Below are positions 51,908-61,147 of a stretch of 64,000 nt of DNA, one piece after another; the first letter of the stretch is position 1; each line of letters begins with the position of its first letter. Made by a program: the position numbers and the translations under genes. Source of the stretch: Sulfurovum sp. AR (GTDB lineage: Bacteria > Campylobacterota > Campylobacteria > Campylobacterales > Sulfurovaceae); the NCBI RefSeq assembly GCF_000296775.1, contig NZ_AJLE01000001.1, positions 62,001 to 126,000 of the forward strand, given 5' to 3'. The notes beneath the pieces were generated by a model. It made no database searches. It was not told the origin of the DNA and was given only the letters and a program-made list of their open reading frames with translations.

Positions 51908-52735
51908 TTATGCTTTTTTAAAGATCAACTCTTTGACATTTTGTCCTATTTCTTCTGCGACGACAGAACATTTGACGACAAAAAGATAATAGATGGGACG
52001 TGTGGCCACATGATAGAGACTTTCAAAGTTACCCATACCTTTTGCCAACACTATATCTGCACGATCAAAGATCTCTCTTGAAGCACTGTTTGCTTCTTCA
52101 AGATCATAGCCCGGTGTTTTCACACCTGCATCGACGATGTGGGCACAATCTTTGAGCAATTGTCCCTCTTTAATCGTGACATCATTGATGATGGGGGTGC
52201 CTCTGACAAAATAGTGGACAGTGATATCATACTCTTTTTTAATGGTCTCTATCAGTAGCTTATCAAAAATATGTTCTCCGACATTATCGCCGATGAGCAC
52301 CATCTCTTTGGCATGCTGTAACTCTTCCATGAATTCTAAAGTATGATCGATAGCAAATGTTCTATGTAAATGATATTGGATCATTTGGTTCAGATCAAAC
52401 TGTTTCTGTGATCCAAAATCAATCACATTCCCTATGACAGCCATTTTAAGTACATCGGGAATCGTGTGTATGCGAGAGGTATCTATTTTTAATGCTTCTT
52501 TTGTAGCCTGTTCTTTTGCAAGGGCTACAGGATCTTTTTCTCCTGTGACATCAGAGATAGCCTGATAAATATCCTTTGCGATCTGTGGAGGGGTACTTGA
52601 CATAGTATGCTCGATTAAAACCTGTGCAGTTTTGTCGAACACTTCTTTACTGGTGGCATCATCAAGCTTCAAAAGTTTGGTCACTCTGAGAGCTTGATCA
52701 AACAAACAGGATAGGCAATCAGGTTTGATATTCAC
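51908..52735 (-). CDS. DUF89 (ARMT1-like) damage-control phosphatase
   Basis: A 275-residue protein of the DUF89 family, metal-dependent phosphatases that clear damaged sugar phosphates or nucleotides. Visible motifs are C-L-S-C near the N-terminus, the acidic G-D-N-V-G-E-H-I-F-D (about 144-153), K-G-M-G-N-F-E-S (about 232-239) and V-V-K-C-S-V-V-A. It is convergent with ruvA, 8 bases from its stop. The substrate is unknown. Confidence 0.9.
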   Translation of the reverse strand: MNIKPDCLSCLFDQALRVTKLLKLDDATSKEVFDKTAQVLIEHTMSSTPPQIAKDIYQAISDVTGEKDPVALAKEQATKEALKIDTSRIHTIPDVLKMAVIGNVIDFGSQKQFDLNQMIQYHLHRTFAIDHTLEFMEELQHAKEMVLIGDNVGEHIFDKLLIETIKKEYDITVHYFVRGTPIINDVTIKEGQLLKDCAHIVDAGVKTPGYDLEEANSASREIFDRADIVLAKGMGNFESLYHVATRPIYYLFVVKCSVVAEEIGQNVKELIFKKA

Positions 52736-52819
52736 TTTTGATGTCCCTTCATACTATATTTTGCTATTGTAACATGAAATATGTTTTGCTTTATCCTATG
52801 AGTCACAGTTCATCTAGAA

Positions 52820-54748
52820 CTAGTGGAGATTTTCATGCCATCGGTTAAGATGATGTGCATATAAATAACTTGCACTCTGATAATAGGTGATCGTATCCAA
52901 TTCATCTTTTGATGAAATAGTATCAATCTTTTGGTATTTTACATCTCTAAGACCCTGATCAAGAATATGGTATTGATGAATGCTCTTATCTGGTTCGAGA
53001 ACAAAAAGATCTTTATTCTTCACAAGACCCAATCTTTGATAATTACCGATAAATGCTCTTTCCTGAAACTTTGGATCCAAGATATTATTACCATAGAATT
53101 CACTCTCGTAGTTCCAGTTCATCATTGCAAAAAGTGTAGGCATCGTATCGATCTGTGAGGAGAGTTTACTTATGACCCTTGGTTGGATGATATCTGGGGC
53201 ATAAACGATCAGAGGGATTTTGTATCTCCAAAGCGGAAGTGCATTTTTCCCTGCACTTCCGCCATTATGGTCCGCAACGATGACAAAGATCGTATTTTTG
53301 AACCATGGTTTGGATTTTGCTTTTTTCAAGAAATTATGAATGGCATAATCCGTATATTTGACACCACCCGCTCTTCCAGTATGTGAAGGTATATCTATCT
53401 TTCCGTTCGGATAGGTATAAGGCCTATGGTTTGAAGTGGTCATGATAAAGTTAAAGAATGGTTTATTTGCTTGATAGGATTTATCGGACTCTTTCATGGC
53501 TTTAGCAAAGAGATCCTCATCACACACGCCCCAAACATTGGCAAAACTGATCTCATCTTCTTTAAAATCCATCCTATCGATCACATTAAATCCGTTATGG
53601 GAGAAGAAGTCGTTCATATTGTCAAAATACCCATGCCCTGCATAGATAAATTTATTGTCATATCCTTTTTCTTTAAAGACAAATCCTGTTGAGAACATAT
53701 CATGATTGTCAGGTCGTTTTACAATACTCCTCCCCGGCGTAGGTGGGATAGAAAGGGTAACAGCTTCCATACCTCTTACGGTTCGTGTTCCTGTGGCATA
53801 GAGATTATTGAAAAAGAGTGATTTTTGCGCTAATTTGTCTAGATGAGGTGTGAGATTTCGGTCGTCACCAAAAGCACCCATATATTCAGCACTGAGACTC
53901 TCTACCATCACTAACATCACATTATATTTGAGTTCAGTATTATCTCTACCATGTACCATTTTGAGATGTTTGTCATTAAAGTGTTCCAAAGTGTCCAGAT
54001 CTTTCATGACGACATCGGTATCTTTGGTTTTGTAAAACGCTTCATAGTTCAAAGTATTGTTTCTAAAAGCAGAAAAGAGTGAGTAAAATCCATTTTTTGC
54101 CAGTTCATTGTTGTATTGGTTGTTGGATATATTTGAGAGATTTTGTGCTTCCAAAATAATAAAGAAGAGTATAGGAAGGATTAGAAACAGTGTACCTATC
54201 TTGAATCGCTGAAGTAAGGTCTGATGCCCGCCAAAGGTTTTCGTGATAAACGTACTTTTTTTAAGGATAAAGAAAAATACGACAGTGTTGATCACCAAAA
54301 TAACCGTTACCAGGAGCGGTATAGGGTATGATTCTAGGATATTGTGTATCACTTCATGGGTATAGACCAGATAATCAACAGCGATAAAGTTAAATCTCTT
54401 CCCAAACTCTTCCCAGAAAAACCACTCCGAGACAGCATTGAAGATCAACAGATACATCGCTGCAAAAAAGAATGTCAGGAAAAGAAGTTTATGTATTTTC
54501 ATGTTGAAGAGCTTATTTGGGATGACCATAAGATAGATCACCAACGGGATACTATAATAAAAGGAGGCCACAAGGTCATAAAATAATCCCACTCCATAGA
54601 GTTTAAGCAGAGAGATGAATCCTATATCGACTTCAGGGAAGTCTGTCAAAAGTAAAATAGTTCTGGTAATAAAACTGATTGTAACAAATATTCCGATCAT
54701 TAACAGCAGGAATGAAAAGCGATTTTGCTTTGTATTGGAAATGGACAT
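52820..54748 (-). CDS. LtaS-like sulfatase-fold phospho-transferase
   Basis: A 642-residue membrane protein with five N-terminal spans and a large extracytoplasmic sulfatase/alkaline-phosphatase-fold domain. It has the metal-binding V-E-S-L-S-A-E-Y segment, the nucleophilic Thr in T-G-T-R-T-V-R-G (about 320) and the D-H-N-G-G-S metal motif. The family moves phosphoglycerol or phosphoethanolamine from phospholipids onto glycans or lipids, for example OpgB. A lipid A or periplasmic glucan target is likely but not shown. Monocistronic. Confidence 0.9.
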   Translation of the reverse strand: MSISNTKQNRFSFLLLMIGIFVTISFITRTILLLTDFPEVDIGFISLLKLYGVGLFYDLVASFYYSIPLVIYLMVIPNKLFNMKIHKLLFLTFFFAAMYLLIFNAVSEWFFWEEFGKRFNFIAVDYLVYTHEVIHNILESYPIPLLVTVILVINTVVFFFILKKSTFITKTFGGHQTLLQRFKIGTLFLILPILFFIILEAQNLSNISNNQYNNELAKNGFYSLFSAFRNNTLNYEAFYKTKDTDVVMKDLDTLEHFNDKHLKMVHGRDNTELKYNVMLVMVESLSAEYMGAFGDDRNLTPHLDKLAQKSLFFNNLYATGTRTVRGMEAVTLSIPPTPGRSIVKRPDNHDMFSTGFVFKEKGYDNKFIYAGHGYFDNMNDFFSHNGFNVIDRMDFKEDEISFANVWGVCDEDLFAKAMKESDKSYQANKPFFNFIMTTSNHRPYTYPNGKIDIPSHTGRAGGVKYTDYAIHNFLKKAKSKPWFKNTIFVIVADHNGGSAGKNALPLWRYKIPLIVYAPDIIQPRVISKLSSQIDTMPTLFAMMNWNYESEFYGNNILDPKFQERAFIGNYQRLGLVKNKDLFVLEPDKSIHQYHILDQGLRDVKYQKIDTISSKDELDTITYYQSASYLYAHHLNRWHENLH

Positions 54749-54869
54749 CTATAACCTTTAGATATTTAGATGAAATATCGTAACTTGGAATGGTTAACAA
54801 ATGACGAATAAGAAACAATGTGAGATGATTTTTTGCTTTTACAGTAAATTTTTATCGATTCCCGGAAGT

Positions 54870-54913
54870 TTCATTCATATTTTTTGATACTGCAGTACAA
54901 AAATATGAATGAA
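54870..54913. repeat. Long inverted repeat between cytochrome and sulfatase genes
   Basis: TTCATTCATATTTTT and AAAAATATGAATGAA form a perfect 15-bp stem; inside it lies TACTGCAGTA, itself a perfect palindrome. It sits just downstream of the cytochrome gene (minus strand) and could end its transcript. A cruciform or operator role is also possible. Confidence 0.6.
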
Positions 54914-54919
54914 TGTTTT

Positions 54920-55273
54920 CTAATGCACTGTTCCGCAAAAGTTTGCATCACAGCCATTGACAGCACCGGAAAATTTGGAGTTGTCGATAAAGAATTTCAG
55001 AAGACGTTTTTTACGCTTCTGGAAAAGTGAATTTTTTAGATTGGTGAGTGCTTCTGGTTTGTTTTTATGTATTTTTTCAAGTTTACCAGGTGTCTCAAAA
55101 TAGAAATCCCAATCATCTTCATCTATCTGTTTTGCCATATAAAATGGTGTACCATGACAGGAGGTACAGAGTTTTTGTACAGTTCGGAATGCCTTTGTAT
55201 CATACTTTTCTGCAGCAAAAGAGAGAGATGCAATAGAAGCAATGAGAAGTGGTAGAACAATGATTTTTTTCAT
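54920..55273 (-). CDS. Small c-type cytochrome
   Basis: A 117-residue periplasmic cytochrome with signal peptide (about 1-20) and one haem site C-T-S-C-H (36-40). No conserved methionine ligand is obvious, though Met46 and others exist. Two more cysteines lie near the C-terminus (C-D-A-N-F-C). It shares a fold pattern with the cytochrome-like protein at 4918-5247, which lacks the haem motif. The role is probably electron transfer. It stands alone, divergent from the flavoprotein gene. Confidence 0.85.
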   Translation of the reverse strand: MKKIIVLPLLIASIASLSFAAEKYDTKAFRTVQKLCTSCHGTPFYMAKQIDEDDWDFYFETPGKLEKIHKNKPEALTNLKNSLFQKRKKRLLKFFIDNSKFSGAVNGCDANFCGTVH

Positions 55274-55368
55274 AAAAAGACCTTTTTATGCGTATTGTAA
55301 TATCTGTCTGTGTACTGTCTGTGTAGTCGTGAGTATATATATGGTACGAATAGGATATAATACGCTCC

Positions 55369-56514
55369 ATGGATCATCATATAATCATTATAGGGGGAGG
55401 CGCAAGTGCACTGATGCTTGCATCTCTACTGCCTAAAAATACGGCTACTATCATAGAGTCTAACCCAAAGCCTGGTGCAAAGATACTCGTTTCCGGGGGA
55501 GGTAAATGTAATATTACCAATAGTCGTATGGGAACAGAGTATTTTCTTGGTGATACAAACTTTGTACAAGAACCCTTAAAAAAATTTAATGAAAAAGCAC
55601 TTTTACGATGGCTTGAGAGACAAAATCTCCATCCTGTACTGAGAAAAGAGACACAGTACTTTTGTAAAGACTCAGCGAAAGAGTTGCTGGACATTTTTCT
55701 AAAAGAGAGTAAAAAACAGACACTCTGTACCTCTGAAGAGGTTTTGGAAGTCACAAAGCGTGATGAGATCTTCTATGTCAAGACAAACAAAAGAACACAT
55801 ACCGCCAAAGCTGTAGTCGTCGCTTCGGGCGGATTGAGTTACCCTAAGATCGGTGCGAGCAGTATAGGGTACAAGATAGCAAAATCATTCGGACATACTG
55901 TTGTAAAAACAGCACCTGCTTTGGTAGGATTTACTGTACAAAAAGAGCAGTTCTTTTTTAAAGAACTGTCAGGCGTTTCGACAGATGTGAAGATACTCGT
56001 AGGAGATCATGTGTGTGAAGGTGCTTTACTTTTTGCACACAAGGGGGTGAGCGGTCCTGCTGTTCTGGATGCCTCTTTGTACTGGGAGAAAGGGAAGATC
56101 GAGATCGATTTTTTACCTCACTTTTCCTGGAAAAATGTACAGGGAAGTAAAAAACAGATCTCTTCACTTTTGCCTATGCCAAAGCGTGTTACCAAGGCCT
56201 TTTTGCTACAATTCCAGCTCGAAGACAAACCTTTCCATCAATGTACAAAAGAAGAACAGGAAACACTTCAGACGTTGAGTCATTACAGTTTTGCGCCTGC
56301 AGGAACTTTTGGTTATGCAAAAGCGGAGGTTACGAAGGGCGGTGTGGAGACATCTGAAGTAGACAGTAGTACCATGATGAGTAAAAAAGAGGAGGGGCTT
56401 TACTTCATAGGTGAAGTCCTGGATGTGACAGGCAGACTTGGAGGGTACAATTTTCAGTGGGCATTTTCAAGTGCTTATAGTTGTGCCAAACATTTATCAA
56501 GAACATTTTCGTAA
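55369..56514 (+). CDS. HI0933/BaiN-type FAD-dependent oxidoreductase
   Basis: A 381-residue flavoprotein of the HI0933 family (also annotated as NAD(P)/FAD-dependent or aminoacetone-oxidase-like). It has the FAD motif I-I-I-G-G-G-A-S-A (about 5-13), the family-specific S-G-G-G-K-C-N-I-T-N (about 44-53), the K-G-V-S-G-P-A-V-L segment, and the end motif G-E-V-L-D-V-x-G-x-x-G-G-Y-N-F-Q-W. The physiological substrate is unknown. Monocistronic. Confidence 0.93.
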   Translation: MDHHIIIIGGGASALMLASLLPKNTATIIESNPKPGAKILVSGGGKCNITNSRMGTEYFLGDTNFVQEPLKKFNEKALLRWLERQNLHPVLRKETQYFCKDSAKELLDIFLKESKKQTLCTSEEVLEVTKRDEIFYVKTNKRTHTAKAVVVASGGLSYPKIGASSIGYKIAKSFGHTVVKTAPALVGFTVQKEQFFFKELSGVSTDVKILVGDHVCEGALLFAHKGVSGPAVLDASLYWEKGKIEIDFLPHFSWKNVQGSKKQISSLLPMPKRVTKAFLLQFQLEDKPFHQCTKEEQETLQTLSHYSFAPAGTFGYAKAEVTKGGVETSEVDSSTMMSKKEEGLYFIGEVLDVTGRLGGYNFQWAFSSAYSCAKHLSRTFS

Positions 56515-56570
56515 ACGACAATGTTGTGAAGCAAGGAATCCATAAGAGAAGTTTTAGAGTGATAATAGGA

Positions 56571-56588
56571 TTAACACAAATTTAACAC
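56571..56588 (+). promoter_or_regulatory. Direct repeat TTAACAC-N4-TTAACAC before L,D-transpeptidase
   Basis: Second occurrence of the repeat found at 42897-42914 (spacer AAAT here), followed after 10 bases by TATTAT. Sequence similarity to the TonB receptor promoter continues into the A/T box before each start codon. Probable site of one OmpR/PhoB-type regulator. Confidence 0.6.
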
Positions 56589-56634
56589 GATTATTGCATA
56601 TTATTTTTTGAATTTAAATGTTAGGGGATTTAGA

Positions 56635-57894
56635 ATGAAAAAAATGTTGATGTTGATACTTTCGGGAGTATCAGCGCTTGTATTGAGTGGATGTGGTGTG
56701 GAAACACCTGATGCAGAGGGGTGGAAGCCTTCTCAAAAAGAAGAGTTTTTAACGATATTGGAAACCGATAAATATGCTTCCATATGTAATCAGCAAGCAC
56801 TCTATGAGAAAGTGAAAGAGAGTGAAAACTCCAAACTGATGTCAAAGTTACTTGTATCGTATGCTAAGAATCTTGCCAATGGTTGTATAGACTTGGAAAG
56901 TTTCAATGCATCTCAGGAGAAAAGGGTAGAGCAGGAGATCGCAACCTACTATGAAACATATTTGCAGGAAGTCAAAGCATCGGACATCATGAGAAAGCTT
57001 AAAGCTGGACAGAGCACAGAAGAGATATTAAAACCTTATGTACCTGAGTATGCGCAATTTTTTGATCTTCAAAAAAGATATAAGCTTTTAGGGGGTGACA
57101 AAAACACTTCAAAAAAGACACTTCGTAAAATTCGTCTCAATATAGAAAGATTGAAACTGATGAAGCCAGGTCTTGGAGACAATTATGCTTTGGTCAATAT
57201 CCCTGAATATACAGTTCGTGTGATCGATGCCAACGGTACAGCTGTGTCAATGGCGGTTGTAGTAGGTCAAAGAAAAATGCAAACACCTGTCTTTTCTGCA
57301 GATCTCTCTTATGTAACGCTTAATCCTCAGTGGGGTGTCCCAGACAGTATCGCCAGAAACGAAGTGATCCCAAAACTTTTAAAAGATCCAAACTATTTGG
57401 CAAACCACAATATGGTCATACGTAAATCTTATGATCTGAATACACCGGAAATAAGTCAGGATTCTGTAGATTGGGAAGCCTATCTGATCGAGGAAGAAGA
57501 TAAAAAAGAGATGACCTATAAGTTTATAGAAGTCCCCTCAAAGAAAAACGGTTTAGGACGTGTCAAGTTCATCTTTCCGAACAAGCATTCTGTCTATATG
57601 CATGATACACAGGCAAAAAGCCTCTTTAAGCGTAAAGTACGTACCTACAGTCATGGATGTGTAAGACTCGAGAAACCTATAGCGATGTTGGAACATATCT
57701 CAAAAAATTATACCAACAAGAGTAATGAAGAGGTAAAAGAGTGGTATGACTCTTTGGAAACGCACCATATGGGACTTAGTAAGAAATTACCTGTACATAC
57801 AGCTTATTTGACGACATATGTGGATGAATGTGGAGAGCTGTTGGTATTTAACGATATTTATGGTTTTGACAAGACACAAAGACTTAACTTCTAA
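56635..57894 (+). CDS. Lipoprotein L,D-transpeptidase (YkuD domain)
   Basis: A 419-residue lipoprotein (lipobox L-V-L-S-G-C, Cys20) with a helical N-terminal half and a C-terminal YkuD domain holding the catalytic motif S-H-G-C-V-R-L (His340, Cys342). Such enzymes cross-link peptidoglycan 3-3, attach proteins to it, or trim stem peptides; in Helicobacter and Campylobacter related enzymes shape the cell. The ATG at 56635 is the likely start; upstream in-frame residues are not a signal peptide. A shared TTAACAC repeat lies upstream. Confidence 0.93.
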   Translation: MKKMLMLILSGVSALVLSGCGVETPDAEGWKPSQKEEFLTILETDKYASICNQQALYEKVKESENSKLMSKLLVSYAKNLANGCIDLESFNASQEKRVEQEIATYYETYLQEVKASDIMRKLKAGQSTEEILKPYVPEYAQFFDLQKRYKLLGGDKNTSKKTLRKIRLNIERLKLMKPGLGDNYALVNIPEYTVRVIDANGTAVSMAVVVGQRKMQTPVFSADLSYVTLNPQWGVPDSIARNEVIPKLLKDPNYLANHNMVIRKSYDLNTPEISQDSVDWEAYLIEEEDKKEMTYKFIEVPSKKNGLGRVKFIFPNKHSVYMHDTQAKSLFKRKVRTYSHGCVRLEKPIAMLEHISKNYTNKSNEEVKEWYDSLETHHMGLSKKLPVHTAYLTTYVDECGELLVFNDIYGFDKTQRLNF

Positions 57895-58275
57895 AAATAA
57901 GATGATGAGAAGATATGGCTGATTTTAGCTGATATCCCATTTCATCTCTTTTCTCTTTTTTATACTTTACCTCTTTCAACGTAACATATTTTGACAGAGG
58001 AAGTACGACTGCTTGACAATACAAAACTTCCATCCCATATAAAAATAGAAGAAAACATAGATCATAGATGAACGGAATGAAGAACATTTTGATGGATTAA
58101 AATTTATCATACTTTATTTGTATTTTTTATTTTAATAATTTAAGTTTTTGTGATACAATCTAGAAATGGGCTAGAGGTGTGATGAGATATGACTCTAGAT
58201 TCGTATCTTGATCATAGTAATACTGTATGCTGATCATTGACAATGGTGAGCTATATAATTCTAGGAGAAGTAGTA
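57895..58275. other. Gene-poor gap of 381 bases
   Basis: No convincing gene on either strand. A short minus-strand open frame (57884-58087) lacks a ribosome binding site. TACAAT at 58152-58157 after a TTTTTG stretch is a fair -10 box for the following gene, which would leave a leader of about 110 bases. No clear terminator for the transpeptidase gene was seen. Confidence 0.5.
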
Positions 58276-58725
58276 ATGGAAAAAGTATATAAAGATAAAC
58301 TGGAAGACATTGTAGCACTTCTGAATGATCCGGATGAAACTGTACTGATAAAAGAAGTGAAAGAGAAACTAGAAAACCTTCTGTCACTTGTGAATAATCC
58401 AGAAAAAACTGAAATAGAAAAACAAGAAAATAACAAGAAACTGGAAAAAGTTATAGAACTCGTGCATAATGCAATGGCCAATCCAGACATTGAGCTTGAA
58501 TATTGTATACCTGAAGTAGCAACAACATCAGAGACGTGTGATGTTTCTGGAGATCCTTATATAGAGATGAAATATGCGGCTGGTGGGACACATGTAATGA
58601 AACAAAAACTACCTCTTAAACAGCACTATTTAAATAAGACACCAGAAGATATATCAAATCTTGTTACTTTCTATATCGAGCAGTTTATTGAAGAGATTGA
58701 TTCTGTTGAGAACGGTGCACAGTAG
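58276..58725 (+). CDS. Acidic hypothetical protein, 149 aa
   Basis: A 149-residue soluble, acidic protein without signal peptide or membrane span. The first 80 residues look helical with repeated N-D-P/N-N-P/A-N-P turns (D-P-D-E, N-P-E-K, N-P-D-I); two cysteines follow (C-I-P and C-D-V), then a mixed region. No family recognised. The ATG follows AGGAGAAG, so an upstream in-frame ATG at 58237 is not needed. Followed by a 22-bp palindrome. Confidence 0.7.
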   Translation: MEKVYKDKLEDIVALLNDPDETVLIKEVKEKLENLLSLVNNPEKTEIEKQENNKKLEKVIELVHNAMANPDIELEYCIPEVATTSETCDVSGDPYIEMKYAAGGTHVMKQKLPLKQHYLNKTPEDISNLVTFYIEQFIEEIDSVENGAQ

Positions 58726-58744
58726 AAAGTGCGCTACAGAGTAC

Positions 58745-58766
58745 AGACTATAGATATCTATAGTCT
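58745..58766. terminator. 22-bp palindrome after acidic hypothetical gene
   Basis: AGACTATAGAT followed directly by its reverse complement, 20 bases after the stop codon and followed by ATCTCTTT. Probable terminator. Confidence 0.55.
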
Positions 58767-58997
58767 ATCTCTTTAATAAGTACAGGTTTAATAATAAGAC
58801 TTCTAAAGATACTCCCCCCCGCTTTAGATTAAAATCATTCAATTCAAAATGTACAATGAAACATGGTATTTCAAAGAGATACACTATAAAGAACTGACAC
58901 TTATCTATCCTTTTCAGTATGAAAATATTAAGGTGCATTTAACATGAATAAAATTAGAATCTACAAAATATCAAAATTCATACTAAAGAGGATTATT

Positions 58998-59387
58998 ATG
59001 CGTATTTCAAAACTTTTCTTGTCTGTTATCTTAAGCATCTTACTGCTGACTCAAACATCATGGGCACAGATGGCTTCCACAGAAGCACTTTTTGAGCACC
59101 CGGTAACACTGTCTCCAAAAGAGAAGGTCATGCAGTTTACTGCACGTGACGATGTAGCCAAAATATTGGAACAGATGGATGTTGATCCGAAAATGATCGA
59201 AACAAGAGTTGCATCTATGACGGATGAAGAGGCATCACAGATCGCTCAAAAGATCGACACAATGCCGGCTGGAAGTAGTGCGGTGGGCTCTTTGATCGGT
59301 GCGGTTGTTTTTGTTTTTGTACTTTTGGTGATCACTGATATTCTAGGATTGACAAAAGTGTTTGACTTTACCCGTTCTGTCCGTTAA
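58998..59387 (+). CDS. PA2779 family small membrane protein
   Basis: A 129-residue protein with signal peptide (to about residue 23, S-W-A-Q), a helical middle that includes the family-typical short A-R-D-D-V and M-T-D-E-E segments, and a C-terminal membrane span (about 96-118). This matches the PA2779 family, which is found beside PA2778-type cysteine peptidases, as here. The function is unknown. The ATG at 58998 follows AGAGGAT; longer in-frame reading to 58944 is not supported. Confidence 0.82.
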   Translation: MRISKLFLSVILSILLLTQTSWAQMASTEALFEHPVTLSPKEKVMQFTARDDVAKILEQMDVDPKMIETRVASMTDEEASQIAQKIDTMPAGSSAVGSLIGAVVFVFVLLVITDILGLTKVFDFTRSVR

Positions 59388-59388
59388 A

Positions 59389-60339
59389 GTGGGATTGAAC
59401 AACTCTCTCTTCTTACTCTTTGTATGCTCCGCTTGGATACTACTGAGCGGTTGTACACCCAAAGAGCCTTCGTCTTTTGGGAAGTACTATAGATCTTCAA
59501 TGATAAAAGTTCCTTTTGTCCCTCCTCGTTCTGATCTATGCGGTGCTACATCCATTGAGATGGTCTCCTCGTATTGGCAGAGAACAACATCTTTTGTCCC
59601 ACGTTTATCACGGAGTGAACTGGATAAACGGACATTCATCCCCGAAAAAGGCGGTACACTGCAGGTAGAACTTGTATCCACCGCACGGGCCAATGGTCTT
59701 CTCGTCTATCCTTTGGAACCGACGTTTGATGCACTTCTTAGAGAACTGGAGCGAGAACATCCTGTTATCGTATTGGTGAATCGTGGTTACTCATGGTATC
59801 CACTCTGGCATTATGCACCTGTGACTGGATATGATAAAAAGAATCAAACTGTTTTGATGCATTATTCGGATAGTCCGAATGAAGCAATGTCTATCTCTAC
59901 ATTTACGGCACTCTGGAAACGGAGCGGTAACTGGGGAGTTGTACTTCTGCCGCCTGGAAAACTCCCGGCATCAGCTTCACCGAAAGAGTTCTTGCGTGCT
60001 GCTTATGATCTTGAAAAAACAGGTATGAGGGATGAGGCCATCATCGCTTACAGGTCCGCATTGCTGCGTTGGCCAAAAAATATTGATACCTATTTTGCAC
60101 TGGCTAATGCCTATTATCATACACATCAGTTCACTAAAGCGGAACAAGGCTACCGTAAGCTCTTGTCTCTTGAACCGACACACACTATGGCACTGAACAA
60201 TTTAGCCGACCTTCTATGCAGCATAGGCCGACCTGAAGAGGCTATGAGCGTGATCGAAAAGGCAAAGACAGATGATGCCCGGATGCAAGCCATTTTAAAA
60301 TCCACACGACACGAGATCACTCAAGGGTGTGTTCCGTAA
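59389..60339 (+). CDS. PA2778 family lipoprotein cysteine peptidase with TPR repeats
   Basis: A 316-residue lipoprotein (lipobox L-L-S-G-C, Cys22) with a C39-like papain-fold peptidase domain, catalytic Cys51 in S-D-L-C-G-A-T-S and His141 in W-H-Y-A-P-V, then two TPR repeats (about 195-290). The GTG at 59389 gives a clean lipoprotein signal one base after the PA2779 gene; a TTG at 59362 is an alternative. The pair is expected to act together at the outer membrane or periplasm; the substrate is unknown. Confidence 0.85.
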   Translation: MGLNNSLFLLFVCSAWILLSGCTPKEPSSFGKYYRSSMIKVPFVPPRSDLCGATSIEMVSSYWQRTTSFVPRLSRSELDKRTFIPEKGGTLQVELVSTARANGLLVYPLEPTFDALLRELEREHPVIVLVNRGYSWYPLWHYAPVTGYDKKNQTVLMHYSDSPNEAMSISTFTALWKRSGNWGVVLLPPGKLPASASPKEFLRAAYDLEKTGMRDEAIIAYRSALLRWPKNIDTYFALANAYYHTHQFTKAEQGYRKLLSLEPTHTMALNNLADLLCSIGRPEEAMSVIEKAKTDDARMQAILKSTRHEITQGCVP

Positions 60340-60415
60340 TATGATCTGATTGATCTGAAGCCAATGAATAGTAGCTTTATGTTAGAATAAATCAATTTTT
60401 TAAGAATGGTGAAAC

Positions 60416-61147
60416 ATGGCATCTAAAGAGATACGCTACAAGGAACAGACTTTCAAACTCGCTTATGAACTAGTGAATCCTGTACAGGATAAGGTACTGC
60501 TCGTACTTCACGGATGGGGAAGCAAAAAAGAGATCATGAAACAGGCCTTTGCTACTACGTTACCCGATTACAAACATATCTATCTGGATATGCCGGGCTT
60601 TGGGAAAAGTAGCAATGAAATGATATTGACTACTGCTGACTATGCAAATATCGTAAAGCTTTTTTTAGATACGCTAGGCGTCAGAGCTACCATAGCCATG
60701 GGACACTCTTTTGGCGGGAAAGTTGCTACACTCTTGAAGACACCTTGTTTGGTTCTTCTCTCCTCTGCAGGTATTGTGACGGTCAAGCCTTGGTCTGTCA
60801 AAGTGAAGATCGCTACCTTTAAACTTCTCAAGCCTTTGGGTATGAAGAAGATACGTGAACTTTTTGTGGCTCCCGATGCACAGGGTATGAGCCATGAGAT
60901 GTATGAGACCTTTAAAAATGTAGTGGATGAGGACTTTGAAGCCGAGTTTGCCAAAAGTCAAAGCAAAGCACTCTGTTTTTGGGGGAAAGAAGATACGGCA
61001 ACACCGCTTTATACAGGTGAGAAGATAGCAGGACTCATAAAGAACAGTGTGTTTTATCCGCTGGATGGAGACCATTATTTTTTCTTGACACACAAAGATT
61101 TTATCGCTAAAGCGATCACTGAACACTGTAAGGACATGACAAAATGA
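60416..61147 (+). CDS. Alpha/beta hydrolase
   Basis: A 243-residue cytoplasmic alpha/beta-hydrolase: oxyanion region H-G-W-G-S, nucleophile Ser98 in G-H-S-F-G-G, Asp in W-G-K-E-D-T-A-T-P and His in D-G-D-H-Y-F. Substrate unknown. It overlaps murF by 4 bases; the same pair is known from Campylobacter, suggesting a link to cell-wall precursors or simply co-expression. Confidence 0.92.
   Translation: MASKEIRYKEQTFKLAYELVNPVQDKVLLVLHGWGSKKEIMKQAFATTLPDYKHIYLDMPGFGKSSNEMILTTADYANIVKLFLDTLGVRATIAMGHSFGGKVATLLKTPCLVLLSSAGIVTVKPWSVKVKIATFKLLKPLGMKKIRELFVAPDAQGMSHEMYETFKNVVDEDFEAEFAKSQSKALCFWGKEDTATPLYTGEKIAGLIKNSVFYPLDGDHYFFLTHKDFIAKAITEHCKDMTK

Noticed and set aside
57884-58087. Minus-strand frame of 67 codons in the gap after the L,D-transpeptidase gene
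   Set aside because: No RBS; aromatic-rich composition is typical of random AT-rich sequence.
58849-58947. 32-codon open frame before the PA2779 gene
   Set aside because: No ribosome binding site and no recognisable protein feature; too short to support.
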